A stretch of 64,000 bases of DNA, taken from assembly GCF_022539315.1 (NCBI RefSeq), contig NC_066328.1, positions 3,415,956-3,479,955 of the forward strand, given 5' to 3'. Shown piece by piece: positions 14,004 through 25,083 of this stretch. The DNA is from Serinus canaria. Lineage: Eukaryota; Chordata; Aves; Passeriformes; Fringillidae. Position numbers and translations under genes: made by a program. The notes beneath the pieces were generated by a model that saw only the letters and a program-made list of their open reading frames with translations, made no database searches and was not told the origin of the DNA. How positions within the stretch are numbered: position 1 is the stretch's first letter; the number at the start of each line of letters is the position of its first letter.

Positions 14004-16088
14004 CAGAGGTGTGGTGTGGATTCTTTGTTTCTTTTTTCTGCTAAAGTCAGGATTCAATGTGTGAGACAGTGTTTCTCGCTAGGACTCAGATGTTCATTAG
14101 TTGTTATCTATACTCTGGTTTTATAAACTGTGAGTTCTACAGCACTTCACTAACTAAAAAATGGAATCCTATCTCTCTCTCTACAGGGCTTTTAAAGGAT
14201 AAACTGTCTAATTAAGAAATGACACTTAAATTAGTTTTACTTTTACCCTAATAACTAACTACCTGTGCCCTGCAATGCAGACTTTTTTACCTGATTACAC
14301 AGTACCACTCAAACTTGTGAAGAAGGATTGGCTGCTGCCCTAAAACTTCTCTCTTGCTTTATATATATTCATATATTCTAAAACCTTAAACTCTGAGTTT
14401 TCCACCAGGTGATATTGCACACTTCTGTTAAAACCACACACCTATAATCCCAGTACTGTCATTCCATTTTGGAAGTTTTCTGCACAGCCTCAGATCAAGT
14501 GCAGTGCTCCCCTCGGTGTCAGTGCCTGGCAGCACAGAAAGCCTGAAATTCTCAGCAGCCAGGGATCCAACAGTGATGTGCAGAAGCAAAGCAAAACCAA
14601 AGGAATTTTGATCTCAGCTTCCCACCAGCTGCCAATTTCCTGTCCCTCCCTGCAATCAGTGCCTCAGGATGGGCAGCTGTCCCTGTCCCCAAGCCTCCTG
14701 TGGCAGAGGCCACCCCTGCAGCCCCCACTGCCAAACCCTCACCCCCACAGCCAGTGCAGCACACAGGGCTCAGATGCTCTTGGATGAATGGAGAAGCAAA
14801 TAGTCTGGAATTGTTGATATCACCTCTTAGGTGATGCCAGCCTAACCAGATGCAGTGCCACTGGAGGGATGAAGTTGCCTCCTCCTGTCTGTCTGCAAAA
14901 ATATTTCAGTCTGTTAAGTTTTAATGTTCACTTTGGGGAAGAAGATTGCTGGATGGCCAGTTCTTTAAGTGGGATTTTCCCCATTATTGGCCAGGGATTT
15001 ATCAAATCCCTCCATCTTCTGCCCTGCTGATACATAAAGATCAAAGAGAGAGTCTGCTTAGATGAAGATATTCTGGGATAGAAACCTGTTATGAAAACGG
15101 AGAGTAGGGGCTTTTTCACACATCTGACCTATTCAGTTACAGTCTTCACTGAAAACTTTGTTTTTAATAGAAAACTCTTTTCCAGCATTTTAGGTCTTGT
15201 TTTAAAAAGTTCTGTTTTAAATCTTCTTGTTTGTTTTAACTTGGGAAATAAAATCCAGAATTCATGCAAATTGCAGGTAGTTAAAAGGGAAAAAGTTCTT
15301 CTCACTTCTTTCAGAAGAATCTCCCAGGTTCTCACCTCATGTTTAACTACAAGAGATCAGAGAGACTCAAGAGTCAAAGAAAACTTCAAGGCACAGGGAA
15401 AGACATTTTGGATAAATGTGGTCCACAGTGAACCCATGCAGAGTGCAATAGGGAGTGCTGTACAGAAAAATCAGATTGAGAGTAGAAATTTGGAAATCAC
15501 CTGGCAAGGAGTGTAAGATAAATTGGTAAAAAGCTCAAATTTTACATGTCTGGTTTTCTAACTGCTGTAATTTTAGGGACAGCAAAAGACACCCTAGGTT
15601 TGAGGGATGCTGTTAGCGATGGTTCTGGAAGGTTTTGACTGCTTTTCTTTGGTCCTGTGTTTCATTTAGAGGAAAACACTGCTTTCAAGGCTGCTCAAAA
15701 CCCAGAATTCCTACTGCATGGGAAATGTCTGTAGTTCAAATCTTGTTTCTTTTAATTCTTAGCAGGAAATATTTTTGCTGCTGAGTTTTTGCCCTGCCCT
15801 AGGTGGGGTGTTTCCCTGTTCCCTAGGCAGCAGCAGCTGGGACCTTCCCAGCATGGTGAGTTTGTACTCCAGTGGCAAAACCCTTCTGGTGAGCCCCATC
15901 TGGAAAGCCAAGAATGTTCTGTCTAAAGAGGCAGCATGGTGCTGAGCAGGGCTAGGGTTTGGAGGTGTTCTGGGAGATCAGAGAGAAATCCACCCTGTGA
16001 CTGCCAGCATGGCCTTTGCACTCAGCAGAAATGATGAACTACCAAAGCCCTTGTATGGATCTGGGAGCCCACTGGAAAAACTGGGTAT

Positions 16089-16178
16089 GCTCCCAGCTGG
16101 TGATTCCTGAAAAAAACAGGAAAAAAATCACCAGCTCCCAGCTGGTGGTTCCTGAAAAAAACCAGAAAAATCTGGTGA
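16089..16178. repeat. 45-bp tandem duplication
   Basis: The segment beginning GCTCCCAGCTGGTGATTCC at 16089 is repeated from 16134 (GCTCCCAGCTGGTGGTTCC), each followed by a run of A and a CCAG/CAGG motif. It is a local duplication with few differences, so fairly recent. Confidence 0.75.
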
Positions 16179-16375
16179 CAAAAGTGATCTGGTAAATGGG
16201 AGAGGCTGTGAAACACAGAGCAGCCACTAAAGGAGAAGAGTGGGAACTTGAGCCAGGGAGATGTAAAGAATAAACTGAACATGTGGATCAGTATGATTAA
16301 AAATAGGTCAGACTAAGCCACTGTGTCTGGTTTTACCAATAAATAATAGGTTTTCCTTGGATATTTCATAGCCTT

Positions 16376-16640
16376 GTTTAGCTTGGAAGAGGACTTGGGA
16401 GATCTTCTAGTTCAGCATCCTCCTCAAACTGCAGAGTTAGATCAGGATTGTGCCCTGCTGAGCTTCTGTCAGCTCTGGTGAACAGAATTCCACAGACTTC
16501 CTGGGCAACTTATTCCTAATTATATAGAGAATTATTGCTGGTAATTAATCAGAACTTGTTATCTGTTTCTTTCTGCCTTTAGCTGTGCATGTTTGAGGAG
16601 AATCTGGTTCCTCTTTCTGTGTCACCACAGCTAAAGCAAG
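16376..16640 (-). mobile_element. Old CR1 LINE fragment
   Basis: On the plus strand this reads as the reverse complement of a diverged CR1 3' region. Blocks resembling 'GGGAGATCTTCTAGTTCAGC', a CTGCAGAGTTAGATCAGG segment, 'TTCCACAGACTTCCTGGGC' followed by AACTTATTCC, and a late GAGGAGAATCTGGTTCCTC keep the usual CR1 order (minus-strand element). Divergence is much higher than in the 3 kb copy and the ends are uncertain. It is too decayed to assign a subfamily by eye. Confidence 0.6.
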
Positions 16641-19483
16641 GCCAGTGCCTTTAATTTTGTGACTTGAGGCTGTCTAAACCCAATTCTTGGCATTTGCAGG
16701 CTGGTAGCCCTGTAAACATCTTGGTGGCCCTTCCCCTCTGGACCCCCTCCCATTTGATGTGTGCTCAGTACAGGGAGCTGGGCACAGTGCTCAGTGCAGT
16801 GCCAGAGGTGACAAATGCAGAAGGGATAAACAGAGCAGAAAAAGGCAAACAAATCTCAGCTTGTTGAAATATCAAATGTGAATTCTGACAGAGGGTGGAA
16901 AAAGAGTAATTTTCAGCTCTTCAGTGTTCCTACAAACCCCTCATTCTCATGTAGGTGTTCTGTGGAGTTGTAGGAATTCAGGGATCCCAAAAAGATTTCA
17001 GTTTTAACTAGCCCATAAGGTAAATACTGTCTGTGTAAAGGGCTGAACTTCATTTCAGAAAGAAAGGTCAGAGTTTCTACAGGATAATGGTAGAGATGTT
17101 TGAAAAAAAGGAACTGTGAAATTTTTTTCTCAATAAATAAATTCATGTATATTTAGATATTAAAATTCACATTTGAGGTAGGAACTTGGAGTTATTTTTG
17201 AAGAAACAGTTTTCAGTTCTAACAGAATTACAGGTTTGATGCAGGTAGTGCTGAATGAAACTCTGTGAGGGTACAGGGGAGCAGAGCTCAACTTTATTAT
17301 TCACTGACTGCAGGGCAGTATTTTTAATGACACTGAGCATGCAGGACAAACATCTCACCTTTCTGACAGACCCAGCTGCCTTGGACTTTCTGTTGGTGTT
17401 GACTTTGCTCACCTTGAACACTTCTCCTGTCATCTCCTGGATGCTTTGCCATGTATTCCTCATGCACCCCATTCTCCTTGTGGTTCTCCATCTTAGACTT
17501 CAAGGATGTGGATCCTCCTGCTCAGGGCTTGTGGTTTTATTATTTTTTTTAATATTATTATTATTTTTGTCTTGTGCTTACTGCAAAAAGAAGCAAATCC
17601 TTGTCCAATCCACAAGGATTCTTGCCAGAGGATCTGATTCCCTGGTGGGATGGATGCCAGCAATGGGATATGTTTGCAGACTATTTTGTCATTTATATTT
17701 GAGGCCCAGAAATGCTTTGATGTTGGCCCACAGAATATCTGCTGGAGTAGAAACATGTGAAACTGTGGCATTGAAACCCATGGTGTTAAGACCCAGGGCC
17801 CAAAAATCTAAAGTGCAATTGGCTTGACCCTACAAAGGCTGTTTGCCCAAAGTTTGTGATGTGAGCAAGGCTCGTCCCTGCACAATGCACAGCAAAGCCT
17901 CCTCAGCTCTGTGATCAAACCCACAATGATTTGGAATTAAATTTCAATAATTTAAGTAATCCTTCTGGCATTGCAGCTCGGGGCACATCAAATTGGAAAT
18001 CCTATTAAGAAAAAGTGTCTATATTTATAAGGACAGGAGGCTCAAAAAGTGCAGTTGAAGCCAAAGCTTTTAAGCTGTTTGATTCAATGGGACATGAAAA
18101 ACCTGTTAAAAATAATGGGGAGGAATTTACTGCACTTATTGAGAGTTTCGACAATTAAAAGAAAGGGTAAAGAATCTCCATGAACAGGGAGAATGGCAAA
18201 AGAGCTTTTGTGAGAGTGGGAAGCACAAGTGGAAATATGCAAAGAATTAATGTGCAAATTCTGTTGTCATATGTGCAATAACTAATCTGTGCAAAGAGAA
18301 TCCAATTACTGGACAGGAAATTAATTGTTACATTTCTAGCTTTGTAATATATTTGTGTGAGTGATTTCTCTATTTGAGCTTCATTATGTATATTTATATT
18401 AAAAGTAGATTTCTTGTCAGACACCTATACTACAGTCAATTTAACTGGAAAAACTCAGCTGGATAGCTCTAAGGGAGGGATAGAACTGGCAGCTCCTTCT
18501 AGATGTACAGGGTTGAAGAAGCTGATGTCAGTTGTCTAAGCCAGTGTCCCATTTTGAAGCCTTTTGCTGGCTGTGCAGTCTGTGTGGATCTCCCTGAGTG
18601 TGAACATCTGTCTGCAGAACAGAGACAAACCCTCCTCCACAATATCATGTATTGGCAGAGAAATCTAGAAAAAAGCACACAGAAAAGAATCTGTTTCAAA
18701 GGGCATTGCCAAAATTTTAGGAACTTGGGGGGTTCAAAATATTTTTTGTTGGATTTCAGAAATTATGGAATTTATTTTTTTTTAATGCTACTGGAAGGAG
18801 GTGTCCAGGATAGCACAGAAAATCCATTACAGGTCTGCCCACTGCACTTTGCTCCACCTAGACTGGGATTGGGAAATTAACAATGGTGATGTTTGCAATT
18901 AGCAAATTAACAATGGTGATGTGCTCTGCTCCAAGTGTTCTCACAGCTTTGCAAGACAGATCTCAAAAAGGACAGGAAATTGATAAAAATCTATTTTCTC
19001 CCCACTATTAGAATTTTAGACTTATTGATAAAGCATGTGTATTTTGTGAATATTTTAAAATAAGCCAGGTACAGCAACAACACCCACAAACTATTATTTT
19101 TTGTTTAAAAAGTGCTTTAAATTGGAGCAGTTGAACTCCTTGCTGGTAAGGATATGCAGTTAATACTTGCTAAAACGCATTTTTCAGAGAAGAAAATGAA
19201 ACCAAGAGCTAGGCTATTTTTGTACAGCTGCTGAAGACAAGAGAAATTTTTATAGGAAAAGAGGGCCTGATCCTCTTGGTTGTCCGTGCTGCCACTTCCA
19301 CTGTTAATTCTGGCTTTTGTTCATTAAGTTGTCTCCTGAACTTGCAAATATTTTCTGCAATCCCCTAACCACAGAAATCATGGTCTACAAGGACATGAAT
19401 GTTCCTGTCTTGTCTTTGTTAACACAGCTATCAAAACCAGAACTATGTATTTGTTAGAGCTGGACCACCGTCTGCAGGGTTGG
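16641..19483. other. AT-rich noncoding sequence, no confident gene
   Basis: No RNA gene or transposon recognised. A 55-codon minus-strand frame at 17324-17491 looks somewhat coding-like and is discussed under findings. A 19-bp direct repeat with 30-bp spacing (AAATTAACAATGGTGATGT) occurs at 18874 and 18904. Hydrophobic open frames near 17.3-17.8 kb are driven by T-rich sequence. Confidence 0.5.
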
Positions 19484-19488
19484 GGGTT

Positions 19489-19760
19489 TGTTGTCTTAGA
19501 TAGCAAAGGTTCTATCATCATCATAGTACGAGGATTTCACATTATCAGAGCTTCATACCTTCTTGATACAGGCAGCTCCTCTACACACTGACTTCTCCAG
19601 CTCCTGGCAGCAATCTGAATCTCCTCACTCCTCTTTCCTCACTCTTATATAGCACTAGTTCTTATTGATTACAGGTGTGGCCTGTTAAGATCAGGCCCAC
19701 CTCCAATCTTCAGCAACTGACCCAGCTGCAACTCACTGGGGAACAAGATCACCCTCTACA
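19489..19760 (-). repeat. 3' LTR of the short retroelement
   Basis: 272 bp, downstream in element (minus-strand) orientation. It has a TATA-like CTATATAAGAG on the minus strand near 19645-19655. It differs from the other LTR at about 9 sites, mostly transitions. Confidence 0.92.
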
Positions 19761-19761
19761 A

Positions 19762-19778
19762 TTCCCCCTTTTTCTTTT
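19762..19778 (-). promoter_or_regulatory. Polypurine tract (plus-strand primer)
   Basis: On the minus strand this reads AAAAGAAAAAGGGGGAA and abuts the 3' LTR after one T. Position and composition match a retroviral polypurine tract, where an RNase H-resistant RNA primes second-strand synthesis. Confidence 0.85.
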
Positions 19779-20040
19779 AACCACAGAGTTGCAGCATTTC
19801 CAGAAAGACATATTTAAATAAATTAACATTATTACATATTTGTATATTTCATTTAGAATTAAGAGTTATACAAACGTTCAAAACAGCATGTTACAACACA
19901 GACATATATATTTCTAAATATTAGTTTAGTTCTACAGCTTTTCCCAATTTACAAAAGCACTTATCTTCAAGGTCTTTTACACTCATATTTAGCAAACACC
20001 AAGAGCTGTAATTGATATATTTTGCCAAAAGTTTAGTGTT

Positions 20041-20216
20041 CAAGTCCTGTTCCCAAATCCACGGGGTTATTTGGTCAAATCCAGTTCTCCCAAAACCATG
20101 GGGTTACTTGGCCAAATCCAGTTCTCCCAAATCCATGGGGCTACTTGGTCAAATCCAGTTCTGAATCCTCGGGGTTATTTGGTCAAATCCAGTTTCCTCC
20201 AAATCCACGGGGCAAT
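20041..20216 (-). repeat. 37-bp tandem repeats in the retroelement leader
   Basis: Five imperfect copies of a unit of about 37 bp (34-37), starting at about 20041, 20076, 20113, 20150 and 20184. On the plus strand each has a CAAATCCAGTT core, CCAAATCCA(C/T)GGGG, then TTA(T/C)TTGGT. They lie just downstream of the PBS in element orientation. On the minus strand the unit reads ...AACCCCGTGGATTTGGG..., which resembles the PBS and its flank (ACCCCGACGTGATTTGGG). Confidence 0.85.
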
Positions 20217-20231
20217 ATAGTTTAGTCCCAA

Positions 20232-20249
20232 ATCACGTCGGGGTCACCA
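20232..20249 (-). promoter_or_regulatory. Primer-binding site for tRNA-Trp
   Basis: The minus strand reads TGGTGACCCCGACGTGAT, complementary to the CCA-bearing 3' end of vertebrate tRNA-Trp as I recall it, with all 18 positions matching. It starts 2 bp inside the 5' LTR boundary, the normal retroviral spacing. This fixes the element's orientation. Confidence 0.92.
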
Positions 20250-20251
20250 TT

Positions 20252-20523
20252 TGTTGTCTTAGATATCAAAGGTTCTATCATCATCATAGTACAAGGATTT
20301 CATATTATCAGAGCTTCATACCTTCTTGATACAGGCAGCTCCTCTACACACTGACTTCTCCAGCTCCTGGCAGTAATCTAACTCTCCTCACTCCTCTTTC
20401 CTTACTCTTATATAGCACTAGTTCTTATTGATTACAGGTGTGGCCTGTTAAGATCAGGCCCACCTCCAATCTTCAGCAACTGACCCAGCTGCAACTCATT
20501 GGGGGACAAGATCACCCTCTACA
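20252..20523 (-). repeat. 5' LTR of the short retroelement
   Basis: 272 bp, upstream in element orientation. It holds the presumed promoter: a minus-strand TATA-like CTATATAAGAG near 20408-20418. I saw no canonical AATAAA in either LTR, so the polyadenylation signal is unassigned. Confidence 0.92.
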
Positions 20524-20528
20524 GGGTT

Positions 20529-22102
20529 TTTTTTTAACATTTTGTGAGGAAAATTTTGACAAATCTGGCATGAGACCTATCTTAAAGTCCTGCAAAAGTC
20601 AGAAACTCAATGACTCAGAAGTCACTGAAAGCCAAAAGCTTTCAAGTCAACTCCCTAACTAACATCAGCTTTGGAGAATTCTGCTTTAAAAAGTAGTTTA
20701 AATGTAGTCATGTTCTGTTTCCCACCAGTGCTTCACTACCCCAATTATCTACAAATCCTGTACTTAAATAAACTTTATGCACAGGATTTGTACATAATTG
20801 TAGAAGTGGACATTATGTACCTCATCCTGTACATAAATCAGCGTCTAAATTTAACATATCAACCATGCAGTGTGTTAACAATCCAGTTTGTGGCTGTGGG
20901 AACTGGCCACCAGTTGATTTTACACTGTGGTGTAGTGTAGGACACTACAGTGAAGCTTTAATCCCAAAAGTTTGTTTCCCTAAAATAAATGTGAATTTAA
21001 GGTATTTCTGTAGCAAAGTAAAACTTCTCATCCTGCTTGCCTATTTAAGGTTTTCAAAAAAATCCACATACACATCTAGTTTGCAACATTTTTTTTCTAA
21101 AACTTTCTCAGCATCTACTCAATCCAGAAGGATGAGAATGGCAAGATATTCCTGAAGATGGCAGCTCTGGAGTTGTTGGCACTAATAAAGTGTTAAAGCT
21201 AAATATATGGCTGAGGTGATTGCATATTGTCTTCTTCACACTCCAACAACAAAGTGTGGAAGAAACCTGAGGGATAATAATTTCCTGGTCTCATTTCCCA
21301 AGACTGTCATTCCTCATCTTGACATACTATTACAATAATTCCATTATCAGTATTTTTTCTTGTCATTAAGTGCTTCTTCTGATGCTTCTGTTATTTTTAT
21401 TTCCAAAACCTTGAGTGCCCCCACACAGACCTCCTCTCCATATGTGTGTTCTTTGCCAAATACTGGTATTGGATCATCTGGTCTCCTCAAAACCTCTGAC
21501 TAATTATAGCCTCTGTTGAGTGCTCTGAAGTATGAGAAAATCCCCACAGAATCAATAGAAATCTGCACAAAAGGAGGAGAATTTGACTGCCTGGTTGATT
21601 TCCTAGCAGGTTTGGTTTGGTTTCTATTTTGTTGCAGTTAGTGATGTATGTATACACAAGCAATTTAAATTTGCAGTGCCGAAAACTCCCAGAATAATTC
21701 CTAAAAAACAAATAGTGGTGTTTCCTGGATATCAGTTTATCTTTTGGTCCATCATTCTGTCCTTGGTGCAGATAACAGGATTCAGCTCTGCCTCTCTTGG
21801 GAATTCTTTGGTGTTATTGCATTTTCAATTTTAAAATGAAAAATTTAAAATTTAAAATTTGTTGCTTTTTGAATTTTAAAATTTCAGTTTTAAAGCCTGA
21901 TGTAGAGGTGTTGAGGTGCCTCTGTTGGAGCTGTGTAGGCTGAGGTTTTGGGGAAGGGGTTGGTCAGCTCTTTGTGGCAGCAGCTCTCTGGCCACACAGG
22001 GCAAGGCACAGCTTTCCCAGGCATTGTCCTGGGGAAGGCTGAGAGAAATCAGAGGAAGGAATGAGAAACAATGCCTGTCTTTCCTTTGTGACAGATGAGT
22101 AA
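20529..22102. other. AT-rich noncoding sequence, no gene seen
   Basis: No exon, RNA gene or transposon recognised. An AT-rich block at about 21826-21893 contains several copies of ATTTTAAAAT/AAATTTAAAATTT words that could fold back on each other. Confidence 0.55.
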
Positions 22103-22781
22103 TGTGATGATTGACTCTGACAGTTAACAGACAGATATCATGTGTGTAAGTAAGAAAGGTTTTATAGATTTATAGTTATGTTTTACCCCCTCATGTGGTT
22201 ATCAAGGGACAGCTGGGGTTGGGACATCTGGGAGGGCTGGCTTGTCACCATGGAACACCTGAGCTCCAGTCAGGGTTGGAGGAAGAGATCTCCAGCACTG
22301 GGCAGTGAGGAAGGGGTTGGTGGACAGAACTTTGGGAGGGGTTAAAGGGTTAGAAAGGGAAACCTCCATGGTGTGGGGGAGAGAGCACATGGTGGGCAAA
22401 ATCCTTTGCTCCTGGTGCCGTAACCTTTGTTCTCTATTCAGTCTTCTGTTGTGTTTTTGATCAGGTTTAACAAACCTTCCCAAACTATGGAAAGTGAGTC
22501 ACCATTCCTCACAGCTTGCTGCACCTGTGCTTGTGAGCATGTGGAATGTGTTCTGGAGATTGGTTCCCAAAGGGTGGTTTCTGAACTGGCCACTGGTGAT
22601 GGTGTTTGGGTTCAGGGACCAGCTGGCTCCACCTGTATCATGACTGCCTATAAAAAACAATGGGTTTCTCAATAAGTATAGTATAACAAAGTGATTGATC
22701 AGTCTTCTGATCAATCTTCTGATTGACTCCATTGAATTGTGGAGTCATTGCTCATTGTTACCTGGCTGGGGGCCTGTGACA
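22103..22781 (+). mobile_element. Probable solo LTR (ERV), boundaries uncertain
   Basis: This resembles an avian ERV LTR rather than unique sequence. It begins TGTGATGATT and ends CTGTGACA, and a CTATAAAAAAC TATA-like motif near 22648 is followed by AATAAG and then two perfect hairpins (22693-22716 and 22725-22746). The body has the mixed GC/AT texture of songbird LTRs. I found no convincing target-site duplication, and both ends are judgement calls. A search against an avian repeat library would settle it. Confidence 0.4.
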
Positions 22782-23130
22782 ACAGCTCCTTCCATGGACA
22801 CTGACAGACCCTGAGGCTGCCTGCAAGCCCAGGCTTGGATTTGGGATTTCAGACTGGCTGTTCAGCTCCCACAGCCTGGCTGCACACAGATCCCCACATC
22901 TCCACCTCTGAGGTTTGAACGTGGTGTGGAGCAGACCTGCTCCTTGTGCCTTGGCATCCAGAGCAGCACCAGTGATTATTAAAGATGTGGAACCTGGGCT
23001 TCTGTGGGGAATGCTACAAACTTGTGGAAATCTTGCACTGGTACTGGGGAACTTGGTAGTGCTGCTGTGATTGTAGTGCCAGGCACATTGGTTATCCAAG
23101 GACAGGAGGCAGAATGTGTGAAATTCCATG

Positions 23131-23230
23131 TATATATATAAAAATATATCTCACTATGTGTGTGTGTATTCATATCTGTGTGTGTGTAACATTTTTATCC
23201 TGCACTGGAACAGATTGTGTGTGTGTGGGT
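23131..23230. repeat. Mixed (TA)n/(TG)n microsatellite region
   Basis: Short TATATATA, TGTGTGTGTG, TGTGTGTGTG and TGTGTGTGTGGG runs in about 100 bp, separated by unique bases. Short open frames across it are compositional. Confidence 0.75.
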
Positions 23231-25056
23231 GGAGAGAAGGAATGGCAGTTACTGGAGGTGCTCAAATGCTCCAAAATGGACCAGACTATTCCTGGGCAGC
23301 CTGCTCTGAGTGGAGGAGCACAAAGCAGATTGGACTGGGTGAGTGCCAGAGGTGCCCTCCAAGTGACATCCCCCTGGGGTTCTCTGAATTGTAAGTGAAA
23401 GCAAGTCTAAATATGAAAGAAAGTGCAATTGTGTGAAACTGAAAACTATTTTGGTCCACTCATCTTTCTGAAGGTGGAAGATGAATGATGCAGACTGGGA
23501 AAATAGTGGGGGTGACCTGTCCAGGGAAATTAGAGCCCCTCAGTTCCTGTTTTAAGAGGCTAATTTGGGAACCACTTCTCTCAGGTGTGGCGCTGACACT
23601 CTCAGTCTGATGAAATTTCCAAGTTCTCTCTTTTTTTGTGCTCTTTTCAAGCTGCAGAGACAGTGAATAACTCATCTCAGCAGCCCAGCAGGATGTGCAT
23701 CCCCTGAGACTCCCTTGTCTGACAGCTTACACATTTGTAGTGCAGGTAGTAGTTTTGATAGATGCACTGACTATTAATGTGTGACTCCACTCCGAGCAGC
23801 CGAGGGGATCTGCTCAGCTGTTCACAAAGTTTCTCTGAGACAACTACAACTAGATTTTATTAACTACTCCCTTTTCCCACTATTGTTATAGAGAACACCT
23901 AATTTGTAGCCAATTCTTAGCTCCCTCTCCATCTGTAATGTTTTGATTAAACACTGTTTTTAATAGATGAGCCAATGGCAAATAATTAATCTTTTTCTTT
24001 CAACTGCTAATTGTACATTCTTGAAGTAGAGCTGGGGTTTTTCAGATGGGCCATTTTTCTTCATTTCCTGCTAGAATGAGTCATTCTGTTCCTGAAGGTT
24101 TTATTTAACAGTTCACCTTTTCTTTTGTGGGGCTCCAGACAGCAGCCCTCTGTTTGCTGATATGTGTCTGTAAAGATGGAAACACAGGAAAAAGGGAATT
24201 TGTCAGTAATTCCTGTAGTGAGGAGCAGTGTCTTGAAAACACCTGAAAAATCTTTCCTTTACTCTGTTAGTTCAGTTCTTCCTTCTGTACACATATTTAT
24301 TTACACATACAAACACAAAGCACTTTAAAATGTTGCCTTTTCAGTGCACTCACAGACGCCTGTGACTTTTTTTAACTTTTGCTGTTTATCAGAGAAAACA
24401 CTGCCACTCTTGTGAAAATAGAAACCTACACCACTTACACCACCTCTAAAGAACTAAAAATGTCAAGGGGGCCTTAAAAGGAGAATAAGACAGTTTGTTT
24501 TGGAAATTGTTCCATGACAACTTCTGTAATCATTTTGACAAAAGTTCTGCAAACTGAAACCTTTGTACTTTTTCAATTGAACGAGCTCTGAAGGCACAAT
24601 GCATCACTGGAAATAGAAATTAAAGACTTTTTATTCTTGGCAAGAAGCTCTGCACTCTGTGCCTCCAGAGTAAAGATGTTCTCTGAAACAAACAGAGAAT
24701 TTTTGTGTGTGATATATTATAATGGGCGCTGCTTCCTTGACTTTTTATCCTTTGTGCTGCTCTGGAAGCAAAACAGATCTGGCTTCTTTGCATACTAATA
24801 AACATTGCTGCTTGTAATTATTCTGTGGTTACAGTAGGACTCCTTTGAGATGAATCTTTGCTGTGTTATTTGCTTTGTTTCAGTCATTTGGAGCCTTCAG
24901 TTCAACTGTAAAACAAGGCTTTATTTTTGTTGGGATGTTTATTACCTCGGTGTTTTTTCCATCTGTAAGGCAAGGATTGGAGCAGCTGTTCAGGACCTGA
25001 TTCCCTGAAAACAAAAGTCACTTTGCAGGATTTTGATTTTAAAAAAAATTGTGCAC

Positions 25057-25083
25057 TTTATATATATATATATATATATAAAA
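25057..25083. repeat. (TA)n microsatellite
   Basis: About 12 uninterrupted TA dinucleotides following an A/T-rich run. Likely length-variable. Confidence 0.9.

Larger units (their letters stand above)
8509..16375. other. AT-rich noncoding sequence, no gene seen
   Basis: No exon, RNA gene or intact transposon recognised. The 12.3-12.7 kb stretch is somewhat GC-richer and opens on both strands, without a recognisable domain. There is an A-rich run at about 13978-14003. A 45-bp tandem duplication lies at 16089-16178. The 9.17-9.43 kb segment resembles a conserved noncoding element and is discussed under findings. Confidence 0.55.
19489..20523 (-). mobile_element. Complete short non-autonomous LTR retrotransposon (ERV-derived, tRNA-Trp primed)
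   Basis: A whole element on the minus strand. The left and right LTRs (19489-19760 and 20252-20523) are both 272 bp, begin TG and end CA, and differ at about 9 positions by my count. A 5-bp direct repeat GGGTT flanks the element (19484-19488 and 20524-20528), as expected for a target-site duplication. Reading the minus strand from the right LTR, a PBS for tRNA-Trp follows after 2 bp, then a 491-bp interior, then a polypurine tract directly before the left LTR. The interior has no gag, pro, pol or env reading frame, so the element must have been copied by proteins from a related autonomous ERV. Tryptophan-tRNA priming is known for avian alpharetroviruses; placing it in a class II/alpharetrovirus-like group on that basis is inference. 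Total length is only about 1.04 kb. Confidence 0.92.

Noticed and set aside
17255..17827. 190-codon hydrophobic plus-strand frame
   Set aside because: The hydrophobicity comes from T-rich sequence. No domain or convincing start was seen, and a polar minus-strand frame overlaps it.
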